Below are positions 34,401 through 47,090 of a stretch of DNA of 64,000 nucleotides, one piece after another. The notes under the pieces were generated by a model. That model saw nothing but the letters and a program-made list of their open reading frames with translations. It had not been told where the DNA came from and did not search any database. The stretch is taken from assembly GCF_001638985.1 (NCBI RefSeq), contig NW_017265147.1:899545-963544 (forward strand), written 5' to 3'. The DNA is from Phycomyces blakesleeanus NRRL 1555(-) (Eukaryota; Mucoromycota; Mucoromycetes; Mucorales; Phycomycetaceae). Every line of letters starts with the position of its first letter. The stretch's first letter is position 1. Both the position numbers and the translations under genes were made by a program.

Positions 34401-37400
34401 ATTTTGGCTGTTGCAATTTCAATTTTACGCACTGTTTCTGGATCCAGATCCTGAGGGGGTAATACAAGTGTGGCATCGCCAGAATGAACACCTGCATTTT
34501 CTACATGTTCCGAAATGACGTGCATTATCATTTTTCCGTCCAAAGCAACAGCATCCATTTCAATCTCTTTGGCTTCTTCGATATACTTGGAAATAACAAC
34601 TGGGTGATCGCGAGATACAGCAGCAGCTTCATTGAGATAAGAAGCTAGATCGTCCTTTGAGAATACAACGTTCATAGCAGCACCAGATAAAACATACGAA
34701 GGACGGACAAGTACAGGATATCCGACCTTGTTACAGAAATCGTCAGCCTCATCGTAGCTGGTCAACTCTTTCCATAATGGCTGGTCGACACCGATCTGAT
34801 CACACATACGAGAGAATTTGTATCTATTTTCGGCATTATCGATCATCTCTGGTGAAGTACCAAGAACCTTGACATTCTGGCGGAACAGAGGTAGAGCTAT
34901 GTTGTTAGGGGTTTGGCCACCCATAGCCATCAGAACACCAGAAGAATGTTCGATTTCATAAATATCAAGAACACGTTCCATGTTTATGTTTTCAAAGTAA
35001 AGGCGATCGGCCTCATCGTAGTCAGTAGATACAGTTTCGGGATTGTAGTTGACCATTACAGTCTTTATATGATTTTCGCGAAGGGTTCGTATAGCTCGAA
35101 CAGCACACCAATCGAACTCAACAGAAGAACCGATGCGGTATACACCAGATCCTAGAACCATAACCCCGTTATCCTTGAATGCAATATCATGGTCACTTGC
35201 ATTGTAAGTCATGTACAGGTAATTGGTGAATGCAGGGAATTCGGCGGCAACTATAAAAAATATGTTAAGGACTCTTCTTTGTTTTATCTTACTCTTTTTT
35301 CTTACCTGTATCAATTTGTTTAACAAATGGTGTGACACCATACTCTTGTCGAAGTTTTCTGACAGATAGTTCGTTGCTGTTGATCTTGTTAGCAATCTGG
35401 CGATCAGAGAATCCCAGCTGTTTGGCTGACAGTATCAAATTTCCCGGTATATTGGCTTTTGTAAATTCTTCGAGGCGCTTGTCAAAATTGACAATACGCA
35501 TTAATTTGTTCAAAAACCATTTGTCGATGTTTGTCAGCTCCCATATACGATCCACGGTATATCCTTTGTTCATTGCATTTGCTATAGCAAACAAACGTTG
35601 ATCCGAAGGATTTCTGAGATCATCATCAAGATTCTCCATATCCACAACATCGGGAATCTGTAGAATAAAAGTTGTGGGTTACTTTCAACCCCACTCTATC
35701 ACTCTTACTCAAATAACTTACTGCAGAAAACCCGACCAGATTGTAGTCGATTGCACGAATGGCCTTTTGGATAGTTTCTTCAAATGTTCTACCAATTGCC
35801 ATAACCTCTCCCACAGACTTCATAGAAGAACTAAGAGCGGTGCTGACACGATTAAACTTCTTAAGATCCCATCTAGGAATCTTAACGACGATGTAATCCA
35901 GGGAAGGCTCGAAACAGGCACAGGTCACCTTTGTAACACTGTTAGAAATTTCATTTAAAGGGATACCAAGTCCCAGCTTTGCGGCTACAAAGGCTAGAGG
36001 ATATCCTGTCGCTTTGGATGCTAATGCAGAAGAGCGAGAGAGGCGAGCATTGACTTCAATAATACAATATTCTTTGGAAAACGGGTTAAGTGCATATTGA
36101 ATATTGCACTCGCCAACCACGCCAAGATGTCGGATTACATTCACAGCAGTTGTACGGAGCATATTGTAATCATCATCGGAAAGTGTCTGAGAAGGGGCTA
36201 CGACAATAGAATCGCCGGTGTGTATACCAAGAGGGTCAAAGTTTTCCATGTTGCAGACTGTAATGCAATTGTCCTGACAGTCCCGAACAACTTCGTATTC
36301 AATTTCCTTCCATCCTTTCATTGACTTTTCAACCAAAACTTGTGGAGAAGTTGCAAAAGCTTTGTTGCAAAGTGCAATTAGTTCATTTTCATTATTAGCA
36401 AACCCAGAGCCAAGTCCACCCAGAGCATATGCAGCACGACAGATGACAGGATATCCAATATCTTCGGCGGCCTTTAATGCTTCGTCAATTGATATGGCTG
36501 AGGCGGATGGTGCGCACTTTTCGTTGATCTCAAACAACGCTTGGGCAAATAAATCTCGATCTTCAGTGGTGATGACAGTGTCTATCTGAGTACCAAGTAC
36601 TTTGACACCCAAATCTTCGAATTCATCCTTGAGCTTAATACCCACATTGAGTGCAGTCTGCCCACCAAATGTAACATAGATACCATCTGGTTTCTCGAAT
36701 TCAATCACCTTGCGCACAAAGTCCGGGGTCACAGGGAGGAAGTAAACTTTATCAGCGAGACCTTTCGAGGTTTGAATAGTGGCAATGTTAGGGTTGATCA
36801 GGATAGTGTATATTCCTTCTTCTTTCAAGGCCTTGATAGCCTGAGAGCCAGAATAATCAAATTCTCCCGCTTGACCAATAGATAGTCCGCCGGAACCTAA
36901 GACAAGCACCTTATTGACCGATACTCTTGGATTTTTTATCATGTTTTCGGCCTTAGTTCCACCTGGCATTGCTATTGGTGCTAATGTGCCCAAATCAGCA
37001 CATTCTTTTACGCTATCAATGAAAACATCGAATAAGAACTCGGTATCACGAGGCCCGGCTGCAGATTCGGGATGGAACTGGACAGAGAATACAGGGAGTG
37101 TCTTGTGGATGATACCCTCATTTGAGCCATCGTTTGCATTGACAAATAGCTCTTGAAAATCCGGTGGAAGTGTGGTAGAATCGACTGCATAGCCATGGTT
37201 CTGTGTTGTAATATAGCAACGACCAGAAATTTTGTCTGTGCAAGGAATATTTTGGCCGCGGTTACCGTACTTCATTTTGACTGTCTTAGCATTTGCAGCA
37301 AGAGCAAGGATTTGGTGGCCAAGACAGATACCAAAGATAGGTTTCCTGACGTTTTTAAGCACAGTTTTGAGGTGATTGATCGTGGCTTTTACCATAGTCG

Positions 37401-38440
37401 GATCACCGGGGCCGTTTGAGATAAAGAGACCATCATAGGTATCAGTCGGCTCAGATGAAAAATCATAATCCCATGGAACAACCTTAAGCTCGATACCGCG
37501 ATACACGAAGCAGCGAATCTGATTATATTTCATACCCACGTCAACAGCAATGATTCGGAGAGTGCGCCCATGTGAAGACTTGATGGCTTTTGAAGCCTGG
37601 GGTTTATAAATCTTCGGCTCTTTTATCGAAACATCGGCCACTAAGTTTCGCTTGTTTGGGTCCACCCATTCAATATCGTTAAAGTCATTTAGCCACTTTC
37701 CGGGATCATTGCCTTTGGAGAGTCCAAGTGCAGAAGCCGCGGAATCAATGAAAGAAACGTCTGCCTTTCTGAACAAGATCTTTCCCAATAGAACACCTTG
37801 CTTTCTAATCTTCTTGGTCATAGCACGGGTATCTATACCATAGAGTGCTGGCACATTATTCTCCTTGAGCCAATCCGACAGAGACGATTTGGCCAAGTAG
37901 TGAGAATAGTCTTGTGAATAATTGCCGACTATCAAACCAGCCACATGTATTTCTGATGATTCAAAATATTTTGGTATGCCTTCGAGATATTCTTCCATAG
38001 CCTCGCGTGATGGCACACCATAGTTGCCGATGAGTGGGAATGTCAATACAAGGATCTGTCCACGGTAGGATGGATCTGTCAGTGATTCAGGGTAGCCTAC
38101 CATACCTGTTCATTAAACAAAGTTAGTGCCTGTTTTGGTGACTATTACTGTATATTATTCACACACCGGTTTGGAACACACACTCTCCAGAGATGCTTTT
38201 TCCTTCCGCACCAAACGATACGCCTTGAAAACTTGCTCCATCTTGAAGAATGAAAGCAGCTGTCGTTACATCTTTTGGATTTTCGATTGCAGTTGCGGCA
38301 GGTTGAGGGCCAGAATGTGAGCGGAGAGAGAATGGCAGTGGTGTTGAATTTGCAGCTGGAACAGGAATACGTGAGTTTGTACCTGTTGAAGGTGCTGTAC
38401 CAGCATCTGCAACGGAAGGTATTGGAAATCCAGAAGCCAT
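31487..38440 (-). CDS. URA2: Ura2: glutamine amidotransferase, carbamoyl-phosphate synthetase and aspartate transcarbamylase
   Basis: Four exons (38167-38440, 35722-38105, 35306-35657, 31487-35250) sum to exactly 2258 codons including the stop, or 2257 residues, close to yeast Ura2. It catalyses the first two steps of pyrimidine synthesis and is normally the UTP-regulated step. Domains in order: amidotransferase with [14 protein letters not shown] and [10 protein letters not shown]; two ATP-grasp halves ([20 protein letters not shown] and [20 protein letters not shown]); the regulatory domain near [20 protein letters not shown]; a dihydroorotase-like segment lacking the metal-binding HxH, inactive as in other fungi; and C-terminal aspartate transcarbamylase with [25 protein letters not shown] and [11 protein letters not shown]. 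The N-terminus is extended by a Pro/Ser-rich stretch. ATG at 38438-38440; phases of all introns agree. Confidence 0.96.
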
Positions 38441-39238
38441 AGGCAAAGAGAATATAGAAGAGATGAAGAAAGAGGTATGTTTGTCTACAAAAATATCCTT
38501 TATTATTTCTGGACAGGTAAATAAAAACTTTTTTTTATAAAAAAAAAAGAAATTAGTCTACGCGTTGAATAACGAATATATTTGCTATTCCGATATAATT
38601 TTACATTTCTGTCCGTACTTCTTTATCTGAAAGACTTTTATTAAAGAAGCCTGATGTTTTTCTTGTTAAAACTTAAAGAAGTGTCTATTAAGGTAATTAC
38701 TTTTATTTCAACAGGAAATACCAAAAGAGAAGAGATTGAAACAATCTAATTCTTGTTGGCTTTTATACATAAGAGAAAAAAAAACGATCTAAAATATAGT
38801 AAACAGACTGTGACAACTCGTTTGTTTCTTATTCATTAATGAACCTTTCCAAATTAAGCTGCGATCAAGTCTTATACTTTGGGGGGAGGTCGTTGAGGCT
38901 GGAACATTTTGTAATCAGCTAATAAGAATCACAACTAGATTCTTTTTCCTCCCCCTTAATATCAATAGAGCCAATTTACACTAATATGCTACACACATAT
39001 CGAGGCTTATAAGAATAAGCTTCTTTAATCGTTCAATATTATTCGTTATTTTACGCTAATATTCACAGACTTACAGATTTATAAATTCATAAATTCATAT
39101 CGCAGATTATGAATTAATAAAAATCTGCGTAAAAAGGACTACGTTGACTGTCTTTCTTACCTCTTCGAGGTATCTCGTGACCTAAATGTGGACGATCATA
39201 ATTCACTCTCCGTACCAAGGAAGGAGTACTTGAGCCTC
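38441..39238. promoter_or_regulatory. Divergent intergenic region between URA2 and CCH1
   Basis: About 800 bp of AT-rich DNA serving both promoters. No conserved box is recognised with confidence. The frame of CCH1 stays open upstream to 39113, so an extra upstream coding exon for CCH1 cannot be ruled out. Confidence 0.4.
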
Positions 39239-42200
39239 ATGTCTGTTCCCGGCCATCGTCAAGAAGGAATATTTTCAGCGTATGGATCAACACGATCGTC
39301 GAACAATCCATACCGAGATCTAGAACCCAATGATCAGGACCTTCCTCAACCTGACATTCTAAATCATGTTCCTGAGAATGCCCCAACCTTTTTATCTTTC
39401 CCAGCCAAGGATATCGCCCCAGAGACTCATCTCAGACGAACCTTTACTCGAAGTAAGCCTGTCGATCAGAGCGACTTCAAAGCTGCATTTGAGGATGGTC
39501 AGGTACCACCTGCTACTACAGAAGAACGGCAAGAACCAGAACAACCTACCAAACCACGGAGAGCAAAACGCAATCGTTACAGACGTCCTTCACTAGCAGA
39601 GTCCCTGAGCACCACTGCACTTATGTCTGAGCAGTCATATATACGCACCTACGATGCCACAGATGATGTGGACTATTCGGATACAGCCAAACTAACTGCC
39701 AATGCCTCAGGGTCCGGCAGAGATCCTTCTCCTCCTTCTATCCGACCCTACGATTCGACTCCTGTCGCTCCCACTCAAGATATGCAGCGACAACAGTCTC
39801 AGCACAACTCTTTGGTCAGCAAGCGCCAGTCTCTTATCAAAGTGGGTACGGTAATTCGCCGTATGTCAAGGCGTGTGGTTAATGTTCAAAACCGAGGCCC
39901 ACTACCAAAACCATTAAATATACCAAAATCTACTTACGACACTATGAGACAAGCCGCTAGACTTGAAGAAGAAATACCAGTTGTGGAAGAAGCCATTCCT
40001 CTCACACCAGCTACACCTTATAGGCAACCTGTAGACATAGAGTCGAGTCAACGACAAGCCGGGGAGCTTGATCGTGATAGTTTTGCGCAAACTTTGCAAA
40101 TGCAAAATGGATCACACATATATTTGGTAGACCAGAGCTGTGGGATATTTTCTCCCACAAATCGGTTAAGAGTAGCATTGGCCAATGTACTGTGTTGGAA
40201 GTAAGTATAACAAGCCCACAAAAATTAGGTCATAAGACTCCATAGGCTTTAGGATGTTAATTGACCTCATTAGATGGACAGAAACCTTGATTATGATGCT
40301 GATTGCACTTCATGGATCGGTACTACTTGCAGTTGGGTGGGGAACTGATCCTAATCCTAAGCCGCCTTCACAATGGGGAGTGCAGTGGAATCAATTCGTT
40401 CTACTTGGTATATTCTGCTGTTACACGTAAGTCCTGTCCCCACGTCCCCCCTTTCTACCCCCTTTCAGTCTGTTTGTCAAACGATACTCATGTAATCCAC
40501 AGAGTGGCTATTATCGTGCGCGTAATTGTCTATGGTCTTATCAGTAATCCTATCAAGAAAGAGGGTGATATAGTTCCACCACTAGCGTTTCTTCGGCACA
40601 GCTGGAATCGCATTGATTTTCTATCTGTAATTGCCTATTGGATTGATCTTATTCTCCTGTTGACAGGCCAAGAGATAATTGGAGAAACGAGACGTATTAT
40701 GGTTTTCAAAATGCTTTCTACGCTTATCCTTTTACGCCTTCTCAATATCACAAACGGAAACAAGGTTATCCTCCAAAGTTTGAAAAAGGCAGCGCCACTA
40801 TTAAGAAATGTCTTATTTTTCGTCTTATTTTTCTTCATTATCTTTGCGTAAGTCGTGTTTATGAGAGTTTAAGGAACACAAGAACGATTAACTTTCGTCA
40901 TATAATCGAATGTAACAAAAACATAACCCCTTGTTTTGCTGTTGTTTGCCGTTGTTGTTGTTTTAGTATTGTTGGTGTCCAGTCTTTCAAAGGATCTTAC
41001 CTTCGTCGTTGTGTGTGGACAAGTATGGAAATTTAATATTTAACAAATAGAACACAAAGTTATAAAACAACAACAACAACAACAAATTGACGGTCTTATA
41101 ATAGATCCCGAGGATTCCGAGGATGTTCAAATACTTCAGCAGTATTGTGGAGGATACTATGTTGAAGAAGAAGAAAAGCCATTCTTACTAAAAAATGGAA
41201 ATGAAGGACCATGGTCAAAGGGGTTCATATGTCCAAACGGCTTAGTTTGTAAGGTAAAAGGACACCATCAAAATATATTTTATACACAATTTACTAAAGA
41301 CAAAATTTATATATATATTTTAATAGGAAACAGAAAATCCTTTTGGAAACACCATTAGCTTTGATAATATATTTGCTTCCATGCTTATTGTCATGATCAT
41401 CGCAGGCGGTATGTAATCTGTTTTTTTTTGTTGGACTCTACTGACGTGACATCTATAGACCAATCATGGACAGACCGAATGTACGATATGATGGATGCCG
41501 AATACTACTTTGCGTGTCTCTACTTCATTGTCCTTGTTATCGTAATGAATTTCTGGCTTATTAACCTTTTCGTTGCTGTTATCAATGAGATGTTCGCCAA
41601 GGTGCGCGAAGATTCTCAGCACTCGGCGTTCACCACTTCAAAGTAAGTAAATAAATAAACAAATAAGATCTGTATGCAACCCCGTTTTTAAGCTTACTTT
41701 TTTTGGGGGTTTGTTTGTTTGGCTGTTCGGTTGGCTGGTTGTTTTCTTTTTCTTTAAAGGGCAACGCCTGTGTTAGCAGATGCAGATGAAGGGTGGTCAT
41801 TTGGAGAAAATATGAATGGTTTAGCAAAGGTCAAGAAGTCAGCGCTTAGTGGCATTGTTACCGTCACACGACCTTTTTGGATTATACTCGTTGTTGTTGA
41901 TTTGGTTGTAATGGGAGCCAAAAACAACAGCATGACATCCGAGCAGCTGGCTGCACTAGGTAACCCCGGGTTTTATTTTACAAAACTTAAAATTGGTCCA
42001 ATGAAAAATTAATGCTTTGTATTGCAGATTATGCTGAATTGGGTTTCACACTCGCCTTTTTGGTAGAGATTTTACTGCGTCTGGCGAGTCAAAGACGTCA
42101 ACTGAAAAAATTCTTTCATGAAAAAATGAACAGAGTGGATTTTTTTGTAGCCATAATTACTTGTATTATCTGGATCCCACCTATTCATAACAACAGGGTT

Positions 42201-45200
42201 GCCTATGCATGGTTAACAGGCTTTCAGGTGTTACGAATTTATCGTGTTGTTGTTGCTGTTCCGCGTTTGAGGGTGTTGATGGTAAGGTGCTATAAGTTAT
42301 CCGTTTATACTGTGTTCTTTATTGTTAATATCCTTCTATAGTCTCGTGTACTTGGTAGTGTATATGGTCTTATTAACTTAGTATTCTTTATCGTCCTGGC
42401 TACATTTCTGTGTGCTATTGTGGTAAGATTAACATGCAAAATGTACATCCGGAAATAAAATACTAAACATTCTACTCTATCTTTTAAATATCTGGGATAT
42501 ATAGGCATTTCAGCTATTTGAAGGCGATCTTAACGATACTGGAGAAGAAATGCGATTTTTCTCCATCTATAATTCGTTCGTTGCACTTTATCAGGTAAGA
42601 AAGAAAGAAAGAGAGAGAGAGAGGAGTGTTTTCCTGAGAAACGGACGAGTTGATAGCTCTCTTACTTGATATAGTTATTTTCTGGCGAAGATTGGACAAC
42701 GGTTCTTTACACAGCCATGGAAGCTGGATCAAAATCAAAAAATAGTGCAATCTATGCCCTTTTCCTTGTATTCTGGTTTGCATTCTCAAATTGTAAGTTT
42801 GTAGATGGCTGTAGATGTCCGTGGCTTTTAACGCTTTATTATGTGTAGTTGTACTTGTAAATATGTTCATTGCCGTTCTTATGGAGAATTTTGAGACTGC
42901 AGAAGAAGAAAAGAAGAAGCGACAGATCCAATATTATGTCGAAAAGACTGAGAATGCATTTGTCACTGACGATCCAATTGTCAGTCGTTGGAATATTTAC
43001 CGCTACATGAAGGCCAAACCCAAAGAATTAGAGATCAAGAATATGCCTACAACCTTACTTTTACCTGTTCAGAAGAATGCAGTGCGCGAATTCATGAATG
43101 AGGCAGCAGAGACTTCATTTGCGAAAGATAAAAAGGTTTGACTCTATACATAATCACTAAATCCAAAAAGAAAAAGAAACAATGAAGATTTGGGAAAGCT
43201 TACATTTGTTCTGCTTAATTTTTGGAAGATCAACAAAAGGGTAACTCAGATGGATCGATCGGTGGAAAAGGATTTTTTGTCAAAGACAAAAAATTTTCTT
43301 GGCGACCTTCTGGTATCCAAGAAAAATGCAGCACCCCACCTTTTGGTCAATAACCCACGCAAGAGCTTAAACATCGATGCTTTTAATTTTGAGCAGTTTT
43401 CTACATTTTACGATCACAACAAGCAAGGAAACTCGAACGATCCTCAATCTATGCGCTATTTATTCGATAGTACATCCAAGGAGACAGCTGCGTCTAGAGT
43501 TGCTGAAGCTGTTAGTCACAACCTAGAAGAAAGAAAAGCGAACCAACAAGAATTCATTACGGCACATCCAACCTACGACAAAGCATTGTATATTTTCTCT
43601 CAAAGCAATTTTATTAGACGAGCATGTCAAGCGCTTGTTCCTCCAAGTCGTGGTGAACGTACATTTGGAAGAACACCTTCATACTGGCACAGCCTTTTGT
43701 TCTCATTTTTCATCGTATCATGTGTAATTACCAATGTTGTATTAACAATCTACAACTCGCCAGTTTACGCTGCGGAAAACCGGAATGAGGAACCCAAGAT
43801 TCTTATCCTCAAGTATGTCGATTGGGCATTTACAATAATTTTCTCTGCCGAGTTTGTTATTAAGGTCGTTGCCGATGGATTCTTTATGACACCAAATGCA
43901 TACTTGTTGAATGGATGGAACGTTCTCGATCTGTTTGTCCTGATTACACTCTACATGTCCAACTTTGGAAACTTTGCTGCCTCTACTGGTTTGGAGCGTG
44001 TGTTTCGAGCATTTAAAGCTCTTCGTGCTCTACGATTGATTAATCTACTCGAACCTGCCAAAGAAACTTTTACTTCAATCTTGGTTACCGGTCTTCCGCA
44101 CATTTTAGATGCAGCCTTTCTTGGTCTTTCCCTTATTGTACCTTTTGCGCTTTATGGTCAGAATATTTTCCAGGGTCTCATGTTCATTTGCAATGACGAT
44201 GGTGACACTATTACTGATAAGAACAGTTGTATGTACGAAGCAATGCTTGGGACAGCAGAACCTATGGCAGCAGAAACACAGATATACCAGCCACGAGTCT
44301 GGGATAATCCTTACGTCTATAGCTTTGACTCTTTCTGGAAATCACTTTTGATTCTTTTTGAAATCTCTAGCGGTGAAGGTTGGATTGATGTGCTCTCTTC
44401 TAGTATGGCGGTGACAAGTAAAGACCAGAATCCACAGCAAGACAACAGTCAATTGTGGGGTATATTCTTTATGGTGTACAACTTGGCAGGATCAGTTTTT
44501 GTCATATCGCTATTCCTTGGCGTTGTTTTGGAAAACTTTGCAAAGAGAAACGGCACACTTTACTTAACTGCGGACCAACGACGATGGTTGGATCTGAAGA
44601 AACTGCTGAGTCAAATGAGGCCAGCTAAACGACCAAAGACTGTACCATCAGGTCGAATTCGTAGAAGATGCTTTGAATTGGTAGTAGAGAAGCGTGGCCG
44701 CTTCTATAAGTTTATGACAATTGTTATCTGTATGAATATTCTTTTTTTGTGCACCGATTCCGACCATGATGAGAACGTTCCTGGATTAACTATAGCAAAA
44801 GGTATAATAAAACTAAACTAAACTGCAAAATTAGGGGGTTTTACTGACGCATATTGATCTGTTTAATAGGATATGTCTATCTGACATTTATTTTTACTTA
44901 TTGGCTTGAAATTGCTATTAAACTATTGGGGCTTGGGTGGAGCTCTTATAGACGCAATCTCTGGAACGTCTATGATCTGCTGGTAGTTATTGGTAGTGCA
45001 ATTGCAGTTATTGCTACCTTGGGCTCAAGCAGTCATCAGATCAATGTGGAATCACAAAAGTTGTTTATGACCGCGCTTTGTTTCAAACTTGTGCAAAGAA
45101 GTGACAGTTTGAACCAGCTGTTTACTACCATGGCGTAAGTATCATAATATTTATAATTTCATAAAGGCTCTTGTAGATGACATTATATTTATCGATAAAT

Positions 45201-47090
45201 TTACTGACAACTCAATTAGTGCATCTGCTTATCAAATTCTTAACGTTTTTGCGGTGTGGTTTGTTGTCATGACAACCTATGCAATTATGTTCATGGAAAT
45301 CTTTGGATTAACCAAGTACGGAAATCAGGCCAGCACAGAACACATTAACTTTAGATCCTATGCTAACACAATGACATCCCTTGTGCGATACTCGACTGGG
45401 TAAATATAAACACATTAATATTCATATATATATGCAATATATGCGATATATGTTTCTGTAATATGATTGTTCTGATATTAGTATTTCTACTTTATTGTTT
45501 TTTTAGAGAAGGATGGAATGCAGTGATGCACAACTTTGCTGTTGAAAGTCCTAATTGTGTGGAGGCGGTCAATTACTTGGACTCGGATTGCGGGTCAACC
45601 GGCTGGGCTTTGGCATTATTTCTTACATTCAATGTCATTTCAATGTATATCTTCCAGGCTATCTTTGTAGCTGTAGTATCCGACAACTTCTCCTACGTAT
45701 ATCAGATCGCAGCAAATTTCTCTCTGGTCAACAGAGACGAGATTAGAAAATATCCTTTATATATACATGTGTGCGTGTGTGTACCAGGCCATACTCAGAC
45801 TAACCTATCAATCGATATATTACCTTAACTTTTTTTTCTTTCACGTTCAAGAAAATATGGGCTGAATTTGATGTAGAACGCACTGGATATATTACATCGA
45901 AAGATTATATGTCGTTTTGGAGAGTAAGTGATTGTATCTCATGGGATAATAACACGTTTCATGTAACCGTTTGCCATGTAGAAATTGGATGGCATGTTCA
46001 ATGTTAGAATATATGACAGAGAGCTTTCATACAAGACTTTGGTCAAACAGTGCTCCATAGACGGTCCTGTCGTAAATGCTAGAGACGATCCCTATAGATT
46101 AAATGTCGATATTGACGCTTTAAACAGAAAACTTGATATCATTGACAAGCCAGTGGTTCACGGGCGAAAACATGACTTGGATATGCTCTACTGGGTCAGT
46201 AAATAGTGTACACATAGTTGTACTATATTAACCAATCTACCTATAATAGGAAGCGGCAATGGTAGAATCTCCAAAGGGCGTTTCTTTTAACCAAATGCTC
46301 CTCATGCTTGCTCATAGAAAACTTATCGTTCCAGAACACGCTCTTTTGTAAGTTTATTGTGTAAAATTATACATAAGATTGTACTATATCAATTATATGT
46401 GTAGGCTCGATGAACTTTTGGCAAACCGAAGGAAAGAAGAAGGAATCCAGACTCTAATCAATATTGACCGCGTCAAAGGATTAATTGAAACCATTGTACT
46501 GAGAAAGAAATTCTTGGCCCATCTTCAAGCTAAAAAGGATGCCAGTCGTCAAAAACACGATCGTGAGTAAAAGTTAATTAATTGTGTGAATTTAGGGCGT
46601 GTGCGTGTACTTTCGCTTATTATTATCGCTTTATAGTGCCTTCAATTGTGGTTGATTATGATGATGTTAGTTTATTGAGGGTAAAGACGATACCTGAAGG
46701 ATCTCCTGTGTCTTCCTCTCCTGGAACACCAGCATCTGTGACGGGTGATACGAATCCATTTGATACACATATTGAAGAGCATTCACCACGTTCCTCGCAC
46801 TCTCCGTATGTTTATAATTATATATATATATTATATTATATATTATATATCTTAAGAAACCTTTTTTTTGCGCTCTTGGCATATTCACTTCTTCCATTTA
46901 AACTAGAAGCTCAATATCAGAACAAAACCAGGGAGATACAGAAGGAGATACTACTCCATCGAGTTCAAGGAATACAATTGATCATTCACCAGAACAAGAT
47001 ATCTGGCTTGGTATGTTTAAAATTACCGACTATTACTTTAAACTAACCATTGTTCATCTAGAAATGCTCCAAGAAGAAATGCGCAAATAG
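39239..47090 (+). CDS. CCH1: Voltage-gated calcium channel Cch1, four-repeat alpha subunit
   Basis: About two dozen exons and some 2000 residues. Cch1 with Mid1 forms the high-affinity plasma-membrane calcium influx channel of fungi. After a long cytosolic N-terminus come four repeats of six membrane segments. S4 helices include RLLNITNGNKVILQSLKKAA and RVFRAFKALRALRLINLLEP. Pore segments are DQSWTDRMYDM (repeat I), FSGEDWTTVLYTA (II), SSGEGWIDVLSSS (III) and STGEGWNAVMHNF (IV). The tail holds an EF-hand-like segment WAEFDVERTGYITSKDYMSF and a helical region with RVKGLIETIVLRKKF, ending LEMLQEEMRK (stop 47088-47090). The start is uncertain: the frame opens at 39113 with no ATG until 39239 (MSVPGHRQEG). 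The best call is certain, while some small exons (40966-41030 and 46800-47010) are less so. Confidence 0.93.
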
